From: Flavobacterium sp.
GTDB lineage: Bacteria > Bacteroidota > Bacteroidia > Flavobacteriales > Flavobacteriaceae
DNA length: 64,000 bases
Direction of reading: 5' to 3'
Assembly: GCF_024305175.1 (NCBI RefSeq)
Contig: NZ_JAMWYY010000003.1
Location: 52,629-116,628, forward strand
The notes beneath the pieces were generated by a model that saw only the letters and a list, made by a program, of their open reading frames with translations, had not been told where the DNA came from and searched no databases. Below, piece by piece: positions 52,451-61,766 of the stretch. Each line of letters opens with the position of its first letter. The stretch's first letter is position 1. The position numbers and the translations under genes are program-made.

Positions 52451-54433
52451 ATGAATACAGGTGAAAATGAACAGGCGTTGCGGAAGATACTGGATATGAC
52501 AAGGCTGATAAGCCTGCTTATGCTCTTTCTGCATTTCTACTATGAATGTTACGCTTTTTTTAGGTATTTGGGACTAACTACAGGTTTTACCGACAAGATA
52601 GTATCAAACATTATCGCGACGGGATTATACACAGCTTTTTACAAGCCAAAGCTTATTGCTTTAGGTTTTTTAATTATCTCATTGCTGGGTGCAAGGGGAC
52701 GAAAAGACGAAACCCTTACAACCGGGCATGCTGTTCGCAGTATAGGCGCCGGTCTTGCTTTATACGTCGGCTCTGCTGCAATTATGTATGCTGGCTTTAC
52801 GATGTTAGCCACGACATCACTGTATATGGCAAGCTGTACATCCGGCTATTTGCTGATGCTCTCAGGCGGTACAAAACTTTCCCGTATTATACGTAAAAAA
52901 CTGGATGATAAGGATATTTTCAACGCCCTTAATGAGACGTTTCCCCAAGAAGAGCGATTGCTTGAAAATGAATATTCTATCAACCTTCCTGCCAAGTACC
53001 GGCTAAAGGATAAGCAAAGGGCGAGTTGGATAAACATCATCAATCCTTTCAGGGCATTGATGGTACTGGGAACACCCGGGGCTGGCAAGTCCTATTTCGT
53101 AATCAGGCATGTAATCACTCAACATATCGCCAAGGGGTTTACCATGTTTGTCTATGATTTTAAATTTGATGACTTGTCCCGTATTGCCTATAATTCATGG
53201 TTAAGGCACAAGGATAAATATGCTGTGCCGACGAAATTCTATATAATCAACTTCGATGACCTCAGCCGTTCACACCGTTGCAATCCGCTTGAGCCTACCG
53301 CGATGACAGACATAACCGATGCAGCGGAATCAGCACGTACTATCCTAATGGGCCTTAACCGTGAGTGGATTAAGAAGCAGGGTGATTTTTTTGTTGAGTC
53401 TCCCATCAATTTCCTTACCGCGGTGATATGGTACCTTAGGAAATACAAAGACGGTGAGTTCTGCACTCTGCCCCATGTGCTTGAACTGATGCAGGTGGAA
53501 TACGACAACCTGTTCACGCTGTTGCGCACCGAAAAGGAAATTGAGGTGCTAATCAACCCTTTTGTGAATGCCTACCTCAACGATGTGATGGAACAGCTTG
53601 AGGGGCAGATTGCATCGGCGAAGATTGCAATGGCAAGGCTCTCGTCACCACAACTCTACTATGTGCTTTCGGGGAATGACTTTACACTGGATATCAACAA
53701 CCCCGATGACCCTAAGATTGTCTGCATGGGCAACAACCCGCAAAAGATACAGATATATGGTGCAGTATTGTCATTGTATGTGACCCGGCTGGTCAAGCAG
53801 GTGAACAAAAAAGGGAAACTCAAAAGCAGCCTTGTCTTTGATGAGTTCCCGACCATTTATCTCAACAACATGGACAGCCTCATCGCTACGGCCCGGAGCA
53901 ATAAAGTTGCTACATGCTTGGGCATACAGGACTTCAGCCAGCTTCGGAAGGACTATGGCAGGGAACAGGCGGATGTCATTATGAACATTACAGGAAACAT
54001 TATCGCTGGCCAGGTAACCGGTGATACTGCCAAGCAGCTTTCCGAGCGTTTTGGCAAAATCATGCAGGATCGGGAAAGTCTCTCTATCAACAGCAATGAT
54101 ACTTCCATTAGCCGCTCAAAACAGCTGGAGTCGGCCATCCCTCCTTCCAAGATTGCATCCCTAAGCTCGGGTGAATTTGTAGGCATGGTCGCGGACGACC
54201 CGCTGTGCAGGATTGACCTGAAGACCTTCCATGGCGAGATACTGAATGACCATGAAGCCATTAAAAAAGAGGAAGCGGCTTATCGTGAAATAGAGCCAGT
54301 GCGGAAAATAGACCAACAGGCCGTGCAGCGGAATTATGAGCAGGTGAAGCAGGATATCCAGGAAATCATTCAGTCTGAAATGGAGCGCTTGTTGGGGGAT
54401 CCCGCGCTGGCGCATCTGGTAGTACGCAAGTAA
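52451..54433 (+). CDS. VirD4/TraG-type coupling protein
   Basis: The 660-residue protein has four or so N-terminal membrane helices, then a soluble AAA domain with Walker A LGTPGAGKSYFVIRH (about 210). Later motifs include SSLVFDEFPTIYLNNMDSLIATARSNKVATCLGIQDFSQL and ITGNIIAGQVTGDTAKQLSERFG, characteristic of type IV coupling proteins. It links the relaxase-DNA complex to the mating channel encoded at 15771-25225. It lies 15 bases after the relaxase gene. Confidence 0.93.
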   Translation: MNTGENEQALRKILDMTRLISLLMLFLHFYYECYAFFRYLGLTTGFTDKIVSNIIATGLYTAFYKPKLIALGFLIISLLGARGRKDETLTTGHAVRSIGAGLALYVGSAAIMYAGFTMLATTSLYMASCTSGYLLMLSGGTKLSRIIRKKLDDKDIFNALNETFPQEERLLENEYSINLPAKYRLKDKQRASWINIINPFRALMVLGTPGAGKSYFVIRHVITQHIAKGFTMFVYDFKFDDLSRIAYNSWLRHKDKYAVPTKFYIINFDDLSRSHRCNPLEPTAMTDITDAAESARTILMGLNREWIKKQGDFFVESPINFLTAVIWYLRKYKDGEFCTLPHVLELMQVEYDNLFTLLRTEKEIEVLINPFVNAYLNDVMEQLEGQIASAKIAMARLSSPQLYYVLSGNDFTLDINNPDDPKIVCMGNNPQKIQIYGAVLSLYVTRLVKQVNKKGKLKSSLVFDEFPTIYLNNMDSLIATARSNKVATCLGIQDFSQLRKDYGREQADVIMNITGNIIAGQVTGDTAKQLSERFGKIMQDRESLSINSNDTSISRSKQLESAIPPSKIASLSSGEFVGMVADDPLCRIDLKTFHGEILNDHEAIKKEEAAYREIEPVRKIDQQAVQRNYEQVKQDIQEIIQSEMERLLGDPALAHLVVRK

Positions 54434-54454
54434 GAATAGTAAATATTATTGATC

Positions 54455-55438
54455 ATGATACAAAAACAATTTGAAGAAGTTGCCCAACTGATAACGGCTG
54501 CACGCAATCAGGCTGTTAAGGCTGTCAACAGGTCGATGATTGACCTTTATTGGAATATTGGGCAGTATATCGATATCAGGATCGAAAGCGCCGATTGGGG
54601 GCAGTCCGTAGTAGAGGATTTAGCTGCCTGGCTGCAGCTCACCCACCCCGGCCTGAAAGGATTTTCAGGTTCGAACCTTTGGAGGATGAGGCAGTTTTTC
54701 ACGACATACAGGGATTTTCCAAATCTCGCACCCTTGGTGCGAGAAATTAGCTGGACACATAACCTTGCCATATTCTCACGCTGTAAAACTCCTGAAGAGC
54801 GCGAATTTTATGCACGCCTTTCGAAAGAGGAGCGATATAGTAAGCGTGAGCTGGAAAGACAGATATCTTCAGGGCTTTTTGAAAGGACGATGTTAGGGAA
54901 TGTAAAACTCGCACCGGTGGTGCGAGAATCTCACCCTGACATTATCAATGCCTTTCGTGACAGTTATATATTTGATTTTCTGAACCTGAAGGAGAATTTT
55001 GATGAGAGCGACCTGCAACAGGGATTAGTCCGCCAAATGAAGGAATTTATCTTAGAATTAGGCAAGGACTTCTTATTTTTTGGGGAGCAATACAAACTGC
55101 AGGTCGGCGTTAGCGATTTCTTTATTGATCTGCTTTTCTACCACAGGAGCCTGCAGTGCCTTGTAGCTTTTGAGCTCAAAGCTGACAAGTTCAGGCCCGA
55201 ACATTTAGGCCAGCTTAATTTTTACCTTGAGGCCCTGGACAGGGATGTAAAGAAGGAGCATGAGAATCCCAGTATTGGTATCCTGCTCTGTAAAGACAAA
55301 GACAATGAAGTGGTTGAATACTCACTCAGCCGAAGCCTCTCTCCTACCATGGTTGCAGAATACAGGACAAAGCTGCCTGATAAGAAATTATTGCAGGAGA
55401 AGATGCAGCAGATATTCAGTGCTGATGATATCAGCTAA
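54455..55438 (+). CDS. DUF1016 (YhcG-type) PD-(D/E)XK nuclease
   Basis: With ATG 54455 the product has 327 residues. The N-terminal half is the DUF1016 helical domain (ARNQAVKAVNRSMIDLYWNIGQYI, FSGSNLWRMRQFF). The C-terminal half is a PD-(D/E)XK nuclease with FFIDLLFYHRSLQCLVAFELKADKFRPEHLGQLNFYL (D...ExK). Such proteins travel on mobile elements and near restriction systems; the substrate is unknown. The coding sequence holds two copies of a palindrome (54725-54743 and 54908-54926) that encode LAPLVRE and LAPVVRE. Confidence 0.88.
   Translation: MIQKQFEEVAQLITAARNQAVKAVNRSMIDLYWNIGQYIDIRIESADWGQSVVEDLAAWLQLTHPGLKGFSGSNLWRMRQFFTTYRDFPNLAPLVREISWTHNLAIFSRCKTPEEREFYARLSKEERYSKRELERQISSGLFERTMLGNVKLAPVVRESHPDIINAFRDSYIFDFLNLKENFDESDLQQGLVRQMKEFILELGKDFLFFGEQYKLQVGVSDFFIDLLFYHRSLQCLVAFELKADKFRPEHLGQLNFYLEALDRDVKKEHENPSIGILLCKDKDNEVVEYSLSRSLSPTMVAEYRTKLPDKKLLQEKMQQIFSADDIS
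54725..54743. repeat. Palindromic unit copy 1 inside the DUF1016 gene
   Basis: CTCGCACC-CTT-GGTGCGAG is a perfect 8-base dyad with a 3-base loop, in frame as Leu-Ala-Pro-Leu-Val-Arg-Glu. Confidence 0.7.
54908..54926. repeat. Palindromic unit copy 2 inside the DUF1016 gene
   Basis: CTCGCACC-GGT-GGTGCGAG has the same arms as copy 1, 183 bases downstream, with a different loop, in frame as Leu-Ala-Pro-Val-Val-Arg-Glu. Confidence 0.7.
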
Positions 55439-55442
55439 CAGC

Positions 55443-56210
55443 TCATGGCCTGATTTGCTTTAATGCCTTCACGTCTTTTTGAATATTTACAAGCAGGTCA
55501 CGGATGCTTTGCGGCTCCAGGTCGTCCGGTTCATATTCCTTTGTAGCAATACTGCAGGTATACTCCCAAATTTCCAAAACATCGGAAGCCTTGACCTTAT
55601 AAGGGTCATAAAAGGCATTATCTGAAATGAGCGTCAGGCTGTTCCTGCCATTTTTATTAAGGCGCTTATAGACGATGCCTTCGTTTTTGGTCAGCAGGAT
55701 ATACGTCTTTCCGTCCCGTACCTCGCCCAGGCTTTCTACATAGCGGCCGATAATAAAAGACCCTTCCTTATGAGGAGGCATAGAGTCTCCAGATACGGGG
55801 AATGCACGGAATTTTCCATTCCTTAAGAACGGCAGGGCGATATGCTGCAGGCCTTCAATGAACTCAGGGTCGCTATAACCGGTGAGGTAGCCGGCCCTTG
55901 CCTTATGCGGGATGATCTCAATGGTATTTTCCCCCTTCGCATCTACCGTGATGGGCAGCAGTATGCGGTTCTCCTCAAGCCTGATCACGCCATCCATGTC
56001 AATTTTTCGTAGGTCAACCCCCAGTAGCAGGTCAATGCTGACATGGAAATAATGCGCTATGCGCTTCAGGATGTCATACGGGGCTTCCGAAGTCCCGGAC
56101 TCATACTTAACATACCTCGCACGCGTAATTAGAAGCTCATCTGCGAGTTTTTCCTGAGAAATGGCTTTTTGAAGCCTTAAGTACCTAATGTTGTCGGAAA
56201 AGAGAGACAT
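55443..56210 (-). CDS. XRE-S24 self-cleaving repressor (LexA/CI-like)
   Basis: The 255-residue protein has an N-terminal helix-turn-helix (IRYLRLQKAISQEKLADELLITRARYVKYESG). The C-terminal S24 peptidase has its serine in SGDSMPP (about 141) and lysine in IVYKRL (about 178), with a possible cleavage site at ARAGYLTG. Proteins of this type are inactivated by RecA filaments after DNA damage. It is divergent from the imuA-imuB-dnaE2 genes across 107 bases, so it very likely represses that cassette and itself. Confidence 0.9.
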   Translation of the reverse strand: MSLFSDNIRYLRLQKAISQEKLADELLITRARYVKYESGTSEAPYDILKRIAHYFHVSIDLLLGVDLRKIDMDGVIRLEENRILLPITVDAKGENTIEIIPHKARAGYLTGYSDPEFIEGLQHIALPFLRNGKFRAFPVSGDSMPPHKEGSFIIGRYVESLGEVRDGKTYILLTKNEGIVYKRLNKNGRNSLTLISDNAFYDPYKVKASDVLEIWEYTCSIATKEYEPDDLEPQSIRDLLVNIQKDVKALKQIRP

Positions 56211-56317
56211 AAGCGAAATTGTTACTATTTAGAACAGCAAATATATCTTTTTTTGTTACAATCTGGTCTAATTTTGTTATTTCATATTATCGTCATCACG
56301 ATATTTCAAATCTAAAA
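56211..56317. promoter_or_regulatory. Divergent control region of the S24 repressor and mutagenesis cassette
   Basis: TTGTTAY occurs three times (near 56219, 56253 and 56274). One copy is the odd palindrome TTGT-T-ACAA (56253-56261). A -7-like TAATTTTG is at 56269-56276 reading toward imuA. The repeats are candidate operators for the S24 repressor. Confidence 0.45.
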
Positions 56318-57052
56318 GTGAAAACCGCAGCTGAAAAAATAGAGATAGCAAAGCAACTTCAGGCTGAAATCAATGCGTTACAGGGCTTAGGGAAAGTTAC
56401 CCTTGAGCCGGTAAACATTGGCCTCGCCCCTTTTGCTGCTGCCTTTCCGGGAAACTCATTCCCAACGGGCACTGTCCATGAATTCGTCAGCTATGAGGCG
56501 CCTGATGCAGCCTCTACAAATGGCTTCATTACTGCCATCATCGGTAATTTGATCAGGGATGGCGGCCTTTGCCTTTGGATTACAGGTGATAAAAAGATAT
56601 TCCCTTATGGTTTAAAGCATTTCGGTCTGAAGCCGGACCAGATAGTATTTATTAATGCCTCAAGTCCAAAAGAAGCGCTCTGGATTATTGAGGAAGCACT
56701 CAAATGCGAGGCGCTGACCGCTGTGATAGGTGAAGTAAAAGAATTAGGGTTTACAGATTCCAGGCGGCTGCAGCTGGCAGTAGAGCGAAGCGGCGTCACC
56801 GGATTTATACATCGCCATTGCCCGCGCTCGGAAAATGCCGTAGCCTGTACCACGCGTTGGAAGATAAGCCCGTTACCTGGCTGTACGGAAAGTGACCTGC
56901 CCGGTGTTGGACATACCAGTTGGGATATCCAACTGCTGAAAGTCCGCAACGGCAGGCCATATACGTGGCAGATGGGCTGGCTGGGTAACAGTTTTACCCC
57001 GCTTGCAGTAAAAGAGATAATTGCACTACACAACGAGCGCCATACAGGATAA
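56318..57052 (+). CDS. imuA: ImuA-like RecA-related mutasome protein
   Basis: GTG 56318 (VKTAAEKIEIAKQLQ) is the preferred start, giving 244 residues, because upstream codons lie in the promoter. The fold is RecA-like: FPTGTVHEFVS, AIIGNLIRDGGLCLWITGDKKIFPYGLKHFGLKPDQIVF, and SRRLQLAVERSGVTGFI. The canonical Walker A lysine is not seen, as in other ImuA/SulA-like proteins. It assists ImuB and DnaE2 in error-prone lesion bypass. The imuB ATG overlaps its TAA by one base. Confidence 0.82.
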   Translation: MKTAAEKIEIAKQLQAEINALQGLGKVTLEPVNIGLAPFAAAFPGNSFPTGTVHEFVSYEAPDAASTNGFITAIIGNLIRDGGLCLWITGDKKIFPYGLKHFGLKPDQIVFINASSPKEALWIIEEALKCEALTAVIGEVKELGFTDSRRLQLAVERSGVTGFIHRHCPRSENAVACTTRWKISPLPGCTESDLPGVGHTSWDIQLLKVRNGRPYTWQMGWLGNSFTPLAVKEIIALHNERHTG

Positions 57053-58542
57053 TGCCGCGGTTTGCTTCCATATCGTTTCCTTTTCTGCTCACGGAATTCG
57101 CAATCCGAAAGCAGCCCGGATTAACTGGGCAGCCTTTCGTTTTAGCCTCACGCCAGCGTGGAAAGATGGTCATTGACGCAGTCAGTGAAACAGCTGCAAA
57201 AAAAGGGATACACCCCGGGATGGTACTGGCGGATTGCAAAGCGATCTTCCCGGAACTGGAAATGCTGGAAACGGAACCGGGCAAGGGTGAAAAGCTTTTG
57301 CAGGCCTTGGCAGAATGGAGCATCATGTATACGCCATGCGTTTCCGTTGACCTGCCTGATGGGCTGATCTTAGATAGTACCGGCTGTACGCACCTTTGGG
57401 GTGGCGAACAGGCATACCTCGAGCATATAAGGACTAAGCTTGGAGATTACGGCTACACTGTGCAGGTAGCTATTGCAGATACCATCGCTTCAGCATGGGC
57501 AGTGGCACGATTCGGTAATACTGCTATCATACCCCCTGGAGGGCAATGTAATGCTATCCGGGGTTTACCCCCTGCAGCACTCCGGCTGGAGACGACAACC
57601 TTAGCAAGGCTAAAAAAATTAGGCATGCGGCAGATCGGCACTTTTATGGATATGCCCCCTTCGGTATTGCGAAGGCGCTTTGGCCCCGAACTGCCTAAGA
57701 GGATTGCTCAGGCATCCGGACAGGAAATAGAATGGATAAACCCGGTAAGGCCGGTCGAACCCTATCAGGAAAGGCTTTCGAGCATGGAGCCTATTGCCTC
57801 GGCTACAGGAATAGTTATTGCCTTACAGCGGCTACTGGAAACACTTTGCCTGAGGCTGGAAACCGAAGGGATGGGATTGCGCCGCGCTGTCTTTAAGGCG
57901 TTGCGTGTGGACGGTGTATTACAGCAGATAGAAATCGGTACTGGGCATCCATCCCGGAATACCCATCACCTATTCAGGCTTTTTGAGCATAAGATTGCTA
58001 CGCTGGAGCCCGCGCTTGGCTTTGAAGTGTTTGTACTGGAAGCCCAAAAAGCTGAAAAAGTTACCGATGAGCAGGCGGCCATTTGGAATGCAGCTTCACA
58101 AAATGACCTCAAGGTAGCCGAACTGCTTGACCGTGTAACCGCAAAAATGGGCCAAAATGCCGTGAACCGCTATTTGCCAGCTGAGCACCATTGGCCGGAG
58201 AGGTCCGTAAAACAGGCTTTACCATTATGGGAAAAGCCCACTGCTGAATGGCGCACTGACCTGCCCCGCCCCGTTCATCTGTTATTACGCCCGGAGGCTA
58301 TCGAAGTGACTGCCGTAATGCCTGATTACCCGCCGATGCTATTTCGTCACAAAGGGAAATTGTACAAAGTAGGCAAAGCGGACGGGCCGGAACGTATCGA
58401 GCAGGAATGGTGGCTCTCGGATGGGCTCTATAGGGATTATTACATTGTTGAAGATGAACATGGGGCAAGATACTGGCTGTTCCGGTCAGGCCCTTATGAC
58501 GGGGAACAGCCTAAATGGTTTATACACGGATTTTTTGCATGA
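57052..58542 (+). CDS. imuB: ImuB-like Y-family polymerase homologue
   Basis: The 496-residue protein has the Y-family layout, but the active-site acids look absent. The N-terminus reads MPRFASISFPFLLTEF instead of a DxDxFF motif, and the second site reads LILDSTGCTHLWGGE, as in ImuB. Palm, thumb (GLPPAALRLETTTLARLKKLGMRQIGTF) and little-finger domains follow. ImuB is a structural hub tying DnaE2 and ImuA to the sliding clamp. Its TGA overlaps the ATG of dnaE2. Confidence 0.88.
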   Translation: MPRFASISFPFLLTEFAIRKQPGLTGQPFVLASRQRGKMVIDAVSETAAKKGIHPGMVLADCKAIFPELEMLETEPGKGEKLLQALAEWSIMYTPCVSVDLPDGLILDSTGCTHLWGGEQAYLEHIRTKLGDYGYTVQVAIADTIASAWAVARFGNTAIIPPGGQCNAIRGLPPAALRLETTTLARLKKLGMRQIGTFMDMPPSVLRRRFGPELPKRIAQASGQEIEWINPVRPVEPYQERLSSMEPIASATGIVIALQRLLETLCLRLETEGMGLRRAVFKALRVDGVLQQIEIGTGHPSRNTHHLFRLFEHKIATLEPALGFEVFVLEAQKAEKVTDEQAAIWNAASQNDLKVAELLDRVTAKMGQNAVNRYLPAEHHWPERSVKQALPLWEKPTAEWRTDLPRPVHLLLRPEAIEVTAVMPDYPPMLFRHKGKLYKVGKADGPERIEQEWWLSDGLYRDYYIVEDEHGARYWLFRSGPYDGEQPKWFIHGFFA

Positions 58543-61500
58543 GTTACACTGAATTACATATCACGAGCAATTTCAGCTTCCTGCGCGGGGGCTCGCATCC
58601 CCATGAGCTTGTGGAGCAGGCTGCTGCACTGGGATATACCGACATTGCCATTACTGACCATAATACCCTGGCCGGCATAGTGCGTGCCCATGTAGCGGCT
58701 AAGAAGGCCGGCATACGGCTGATTATCGGCTGCAGGCTTGACTTGCTCGACGGGCCGCCGCTGCTTGCCTATCCGACGGACAAAGAGGCGTATGCAAGGC
58801 TTTCCGGCTTGCTTTCCACTGGTAATTTGCGCACGGAAAAAGGCCAGTGCCTTCTTTACAAGGCAGATGTATATGCCTCTTCTAAAGGGATAAAATTTAT
58901 CGCAATACCACCGCTGTCATTAAATGAAGCGTTTGATTTTGACGATGGTTATAAAGCAGCTCTTAGGGAATACCGCACTGAATTGGGAACATCGCTTTAC
59001 CTGGGCATCAGCCGCTCTTACCAGGCCAATGACAATAAGCGCATGTATCGCCTTAACCAATTGTCTGGTACGCTGGGGATTAAGCTTACAGCCACCAACG
59101 ATGTGCATTACCATATTCCCGAGCGAAGGCAATTGCAGGATGTACTGACCTGTATCCGGGAAAAGTGCACGATACACGATGCAGGATTCCGCCTGTACCA
59201 AAACGCCGAGCGTTACCTTAAGCCCGCCGATGAGATGCAGCGTCTCTTCCGCCAATACCCTGAAGCTTTAGTTGCTGCCCGGGAAATAGCTGATGCGTGC
59301 CAATTCTCCCTTGATAGCCTCACTTATATCTATCCCGAAGAAATAACTTCCGGGGGAAGGACACCGCAGGAAGAGCTTGTGATGCTTACTTGGGAGGGTG
59401 CCAATGAAAAGTTTGGCGGGAATATCCCTGAAAAGATTGCCGAGACCATCCGCTACGAGCTGGAGTTCATGGAGCGGAAAAACTATGCTTCCTACTTCCT
59501 GACAGTATACGACTTTGTACGCTTTGCCAGGAGCCGTGACATTTTATGCCAGGGCCGCGGGTCGGCAGCCAACTCTGTAGTATGCTACTGCCTTGGCATC
59601 ACTTCGGTTGACCCCTCCAAATTCAAGGTGCTTTTTGCCCGCTTTATGTCGGATGCCCGGAATGAGCCGCCGGATATTGATGTCGACTTCGAGCACGAGC
59701 GCCGTGAGGAAGTCATCCAGTATATCTACGACAAGTATGGGCGTGACCGTGCTGCAATCGTGGCTACAGTGACCCAGGTACACTGGCGGGGCGCTATCCG
59801 TGATGTAGCCAAGGCAATGGGATTATCGACTGATGCCGTTGACAGGCTTGCGGCATCAATACAGGAATTCCGCGATGAGCTTGACCAGGGGCGCATCACC
59901 TCTGAAGGCTTTAACCTTGCCGATCCGCACCTGTTGAAGACCTTGGAGCTCACACGGGAGTTTGTCGGGTTTCCGAGGCAGCTCGGCCAGCATACCGGCG
60001 GATTTGTGATAACCAGGGATAAGCTTTCAGATTTATGCCCGATACTCAACGCACGTATGGAGGACCGGATCAACATCGAGTGGAACAAGGATGATATCGA
60101 AGCGCTTGGTTTTTTGAAGGTCGATGTACTGGCATTGGGTATGCTGACCTGCATCCGCAAGGCATTCGACCTGTGCAGGCAGCACTATGGAAAAGCCTAT
60201 ACCCTGGCTAACATCCCACAGGATGACCCTGCGGTTTACGAGATGATAAGCCATGCCGATACGTTGGGTGTCTTCCAGATCGAAAGCCGCGCACAGATGT
60301 CCATGCTTCCCAGGCTTAAGCCAAAATGCTTTTACGATTTGGTCATAGAAGTGGCTATCGTTAGGCCGGGACCGATCCAGGGTGATATGGTGCACCCGTA
60401 CCTGAGGCGGCGTAACGGGATTGACCCTGTAGAATATCCTTCAGAAGAGCTTCGGGAAATCTTAGGGCGTACCCTTGGCGTACCGCTGTTCCAGGAACAG
60501 GCCATGGAGATTGCCATTGTAGCGGCAGGCTTCACTCCCGCTGAAGCGGATGGGTTAAGACGCAGCATGGCTACCTTCAAGGCCAAAGGGAAAGTAAGTG
60601 ATTGGGAAATAAAGCTTGTGGCCGGTATGGTGGCTAAAGGCTACCGGGAAGATTTTGCCAAAAGGGTATTCCGGCAGCTGGAAGGTTTCGGCTCGTATGG
60701 GTTTCCGGAAAGCCATGCGGCTAGTTTTGCCCTGCTGGTATATGTATCATCATATATCAAGTGTTATTATCCGGATGTATTTGCCGCGGCATTGCTCAAC
60801 AGCATGCCGATGGGCTTTTACCAGCCTGCCCAAATCGTCATTGATGCACAGAAGCATGGCGTGAAAGTGAAACCTGTAGATATCAACCATTCCCATTGGG
60901 ATAACACACTTGAGAAAAGATCAGGAAGCTACTTTGCACTGCGGCTTGGTTTTCGTCAGATAAAAGGATTGCCTGTTGATGATGTACAGTTATTGATGGC
61001 GGCGCGGCATAAGGCATTTCCCTATGTGCATTCGCTGCTGGATGCGGGAGTGTCGATGCCAGCCTTGGAAAAACTTGCCGATGCGGATGCCTTCCGCTCA
61101 ATTGGGTTGGACCGAAGGCAGGCACTTTGGGAGGTATCCTCCCTGTCGGATAGCCCTGTCGGCATGTTTGAAGGCCAGCCTTCCGAAAGTGTTGGTGAGG
61201 TGCAGCTTGAACTGCCGCTATTGACGGATGCTGAGCATGTCGTTGAGGATTATGCTTCTTTAGGCTTATCCTTAAAAGCCCACCCGGTGAGCTTTGTGCG
61301 TCCGCAACTCCACAGTCTACGCGTAGTCCCCACGGCCCATTTGGCTAAGATGACTAACGGGGATTCGGTGGCTGTAGCCGGCCTGATTACCGTAAGGCAA
61401 AGGCCGGGGACCGCGAAAGGCGTGATTTTTGTTACGATTGAGGATGAAACCGGATTTGCAAACCTTGTGGTATGGGGTACTGTATTCGAGAAATACCGCA

Positions 61501-61715
61501 GGGATATCGTACAGGCCCGCTTGCTTATGGTACAGGGCAAAGTGCAGATAGAAGGCGAGGTCATCCACGTGATTGCCAATTCCTGTTACAATCTTTCTTC
61601 TCTGCTCAAGAATATGACCGATGTCCCCCATACGGAATCGGCTCTGTCTATCCTATCGCGCTCGGATGAGAAGGATCCTGAAGAAGTGTTCCATAAGGGA
61701 CGGAATTTCAGGTAA
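58539..61715 (+). CDS. dnaE2: Error-prone DNA polymerase III alpha subunit, DnaE2 type
   Basis: Starting at ATG 58539 (MSYTELHITSNFSFLRGGSHPHELV) the product has 1,058 residues. A PHP domain opens it. The polymerase active site follows in NEPPDIDVDFEHERREEVIQY and FLKVDVLALGMLT, then the tandem HhH region and an OB domain near the end (VAVAGLITVRQRPGTAKGVIFVTIEDETGFANLVVW). The length and SYTELHxxSNFSFLRGASHP opening are those of DnaE2. It performs mutagenic bypass synthesis with ImuA/ImuB. Confidence 0.93.
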   Translation: MSYTELHITSNFSFLRGGSHPHELVEQAAALGYTDIAITDHNTLAGIVRAHVAAKKAGIRLIIGCRLDLLDGPPLLAYPTDKEAYARLSGLLSTGNLRTEKGQCLLYKADVYASSKGIKFIAIPPLSLNEAFDFDDGYKAALREYRTELGTSLYLGISRSYQANDNKRMYRLNQLSGTLGIKLTATNDVHYHIPERRQLQDVLTCIREKCTIHDAGFRLYQNAERYLKPADEMQRLFRQYPEALVAAREIADACQFSLDSLTYIYPEEITSGGRTPQEELVMLTWEGANEKFGGNIPEKIAETIRYELEFMERKNYASYFLTVYDFVRFARSRDILCQGRGSAANSVVCYCLGITSVDPSKFKVLFARFMSDARNEPPDIDVDFEHERREEVIQYIYDKYGRDRAAIVATVTQVHWRGAIRDVAKAMGLSTDAVDRLAASIQEFRDELDQGRITSEGFNLADPHLLKTLELTREFVGFPRQLGQHTGGFVITRDKLSDLCPILNARMEDRINIEWNKDDIEALGFLKVDVLALGMLTCIRKAFDLCRQHYGKAYTLANIPQDDPAVYEMISHADTLGVFQIESRAQMSMLPRLKPKCFYDLVIEVAIVRPGPIQGDMVHPYLRRRNGIDPVEYPSEELREILGRTLGVPLFQEQAMEIAIVAAGFTPAEADGLRRSMATFKAKGKVSDWEIKLVAGMVAKGYREDFAKRVFRQLEGFGSYGFPESHAASFALLVYVSSYIKCYYPDVFAAALLNSMPMGFYQPAQIVIDAQKHGVKVKPVDINHSHWDNTLEKRSGSYFALRLGFRQIKGLPVDDVQLLMAARHKAFPYVHSLLDAGVSMPALEKLADADAFRSIGLDRRQALWEVSSLSDSPVGMFEGQPSESVGEVQLELPLLTDAEHVVEDYASLGLSLKAHPVSFVRPQLHSLRVVPTAHLAKMTNGDSVAVAGLITVRQRPGTAKGVIFVTIEDETGFANLVVWGTVFEKYRRDIVQARLLMVQGKVQIEGEVIHVIANSCYNLSSLLKNMTDVPHTESALSILSRSDEKDPEEVFHKGRNFR

Positions 61716-61725
61716 ATACCAGCTT

Positions 61726-61733
61726 TAAATTTG
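61726..61733 (+). promoter_or_regulatory. Possible own promoter for alkB
   Basis: TAAATTTG matches the -7 form 34 bases before the alkB start. The -33 box is poor, so read-through from dnaE2 is also possible. Confidence 0.35.
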
Positions 61734-61766
61734 CTGTTATAATTGTAAAATGCTTAATGAAGAAAT

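Noticed and set aside
22112-54433. Two genes called TraG as a duplicated function
   Set aside because: The 22112-24583 protein is the VirB4-like channel ATPase, and the 52451-54433 protein is the VirD4-like coupling protein; they are different components.
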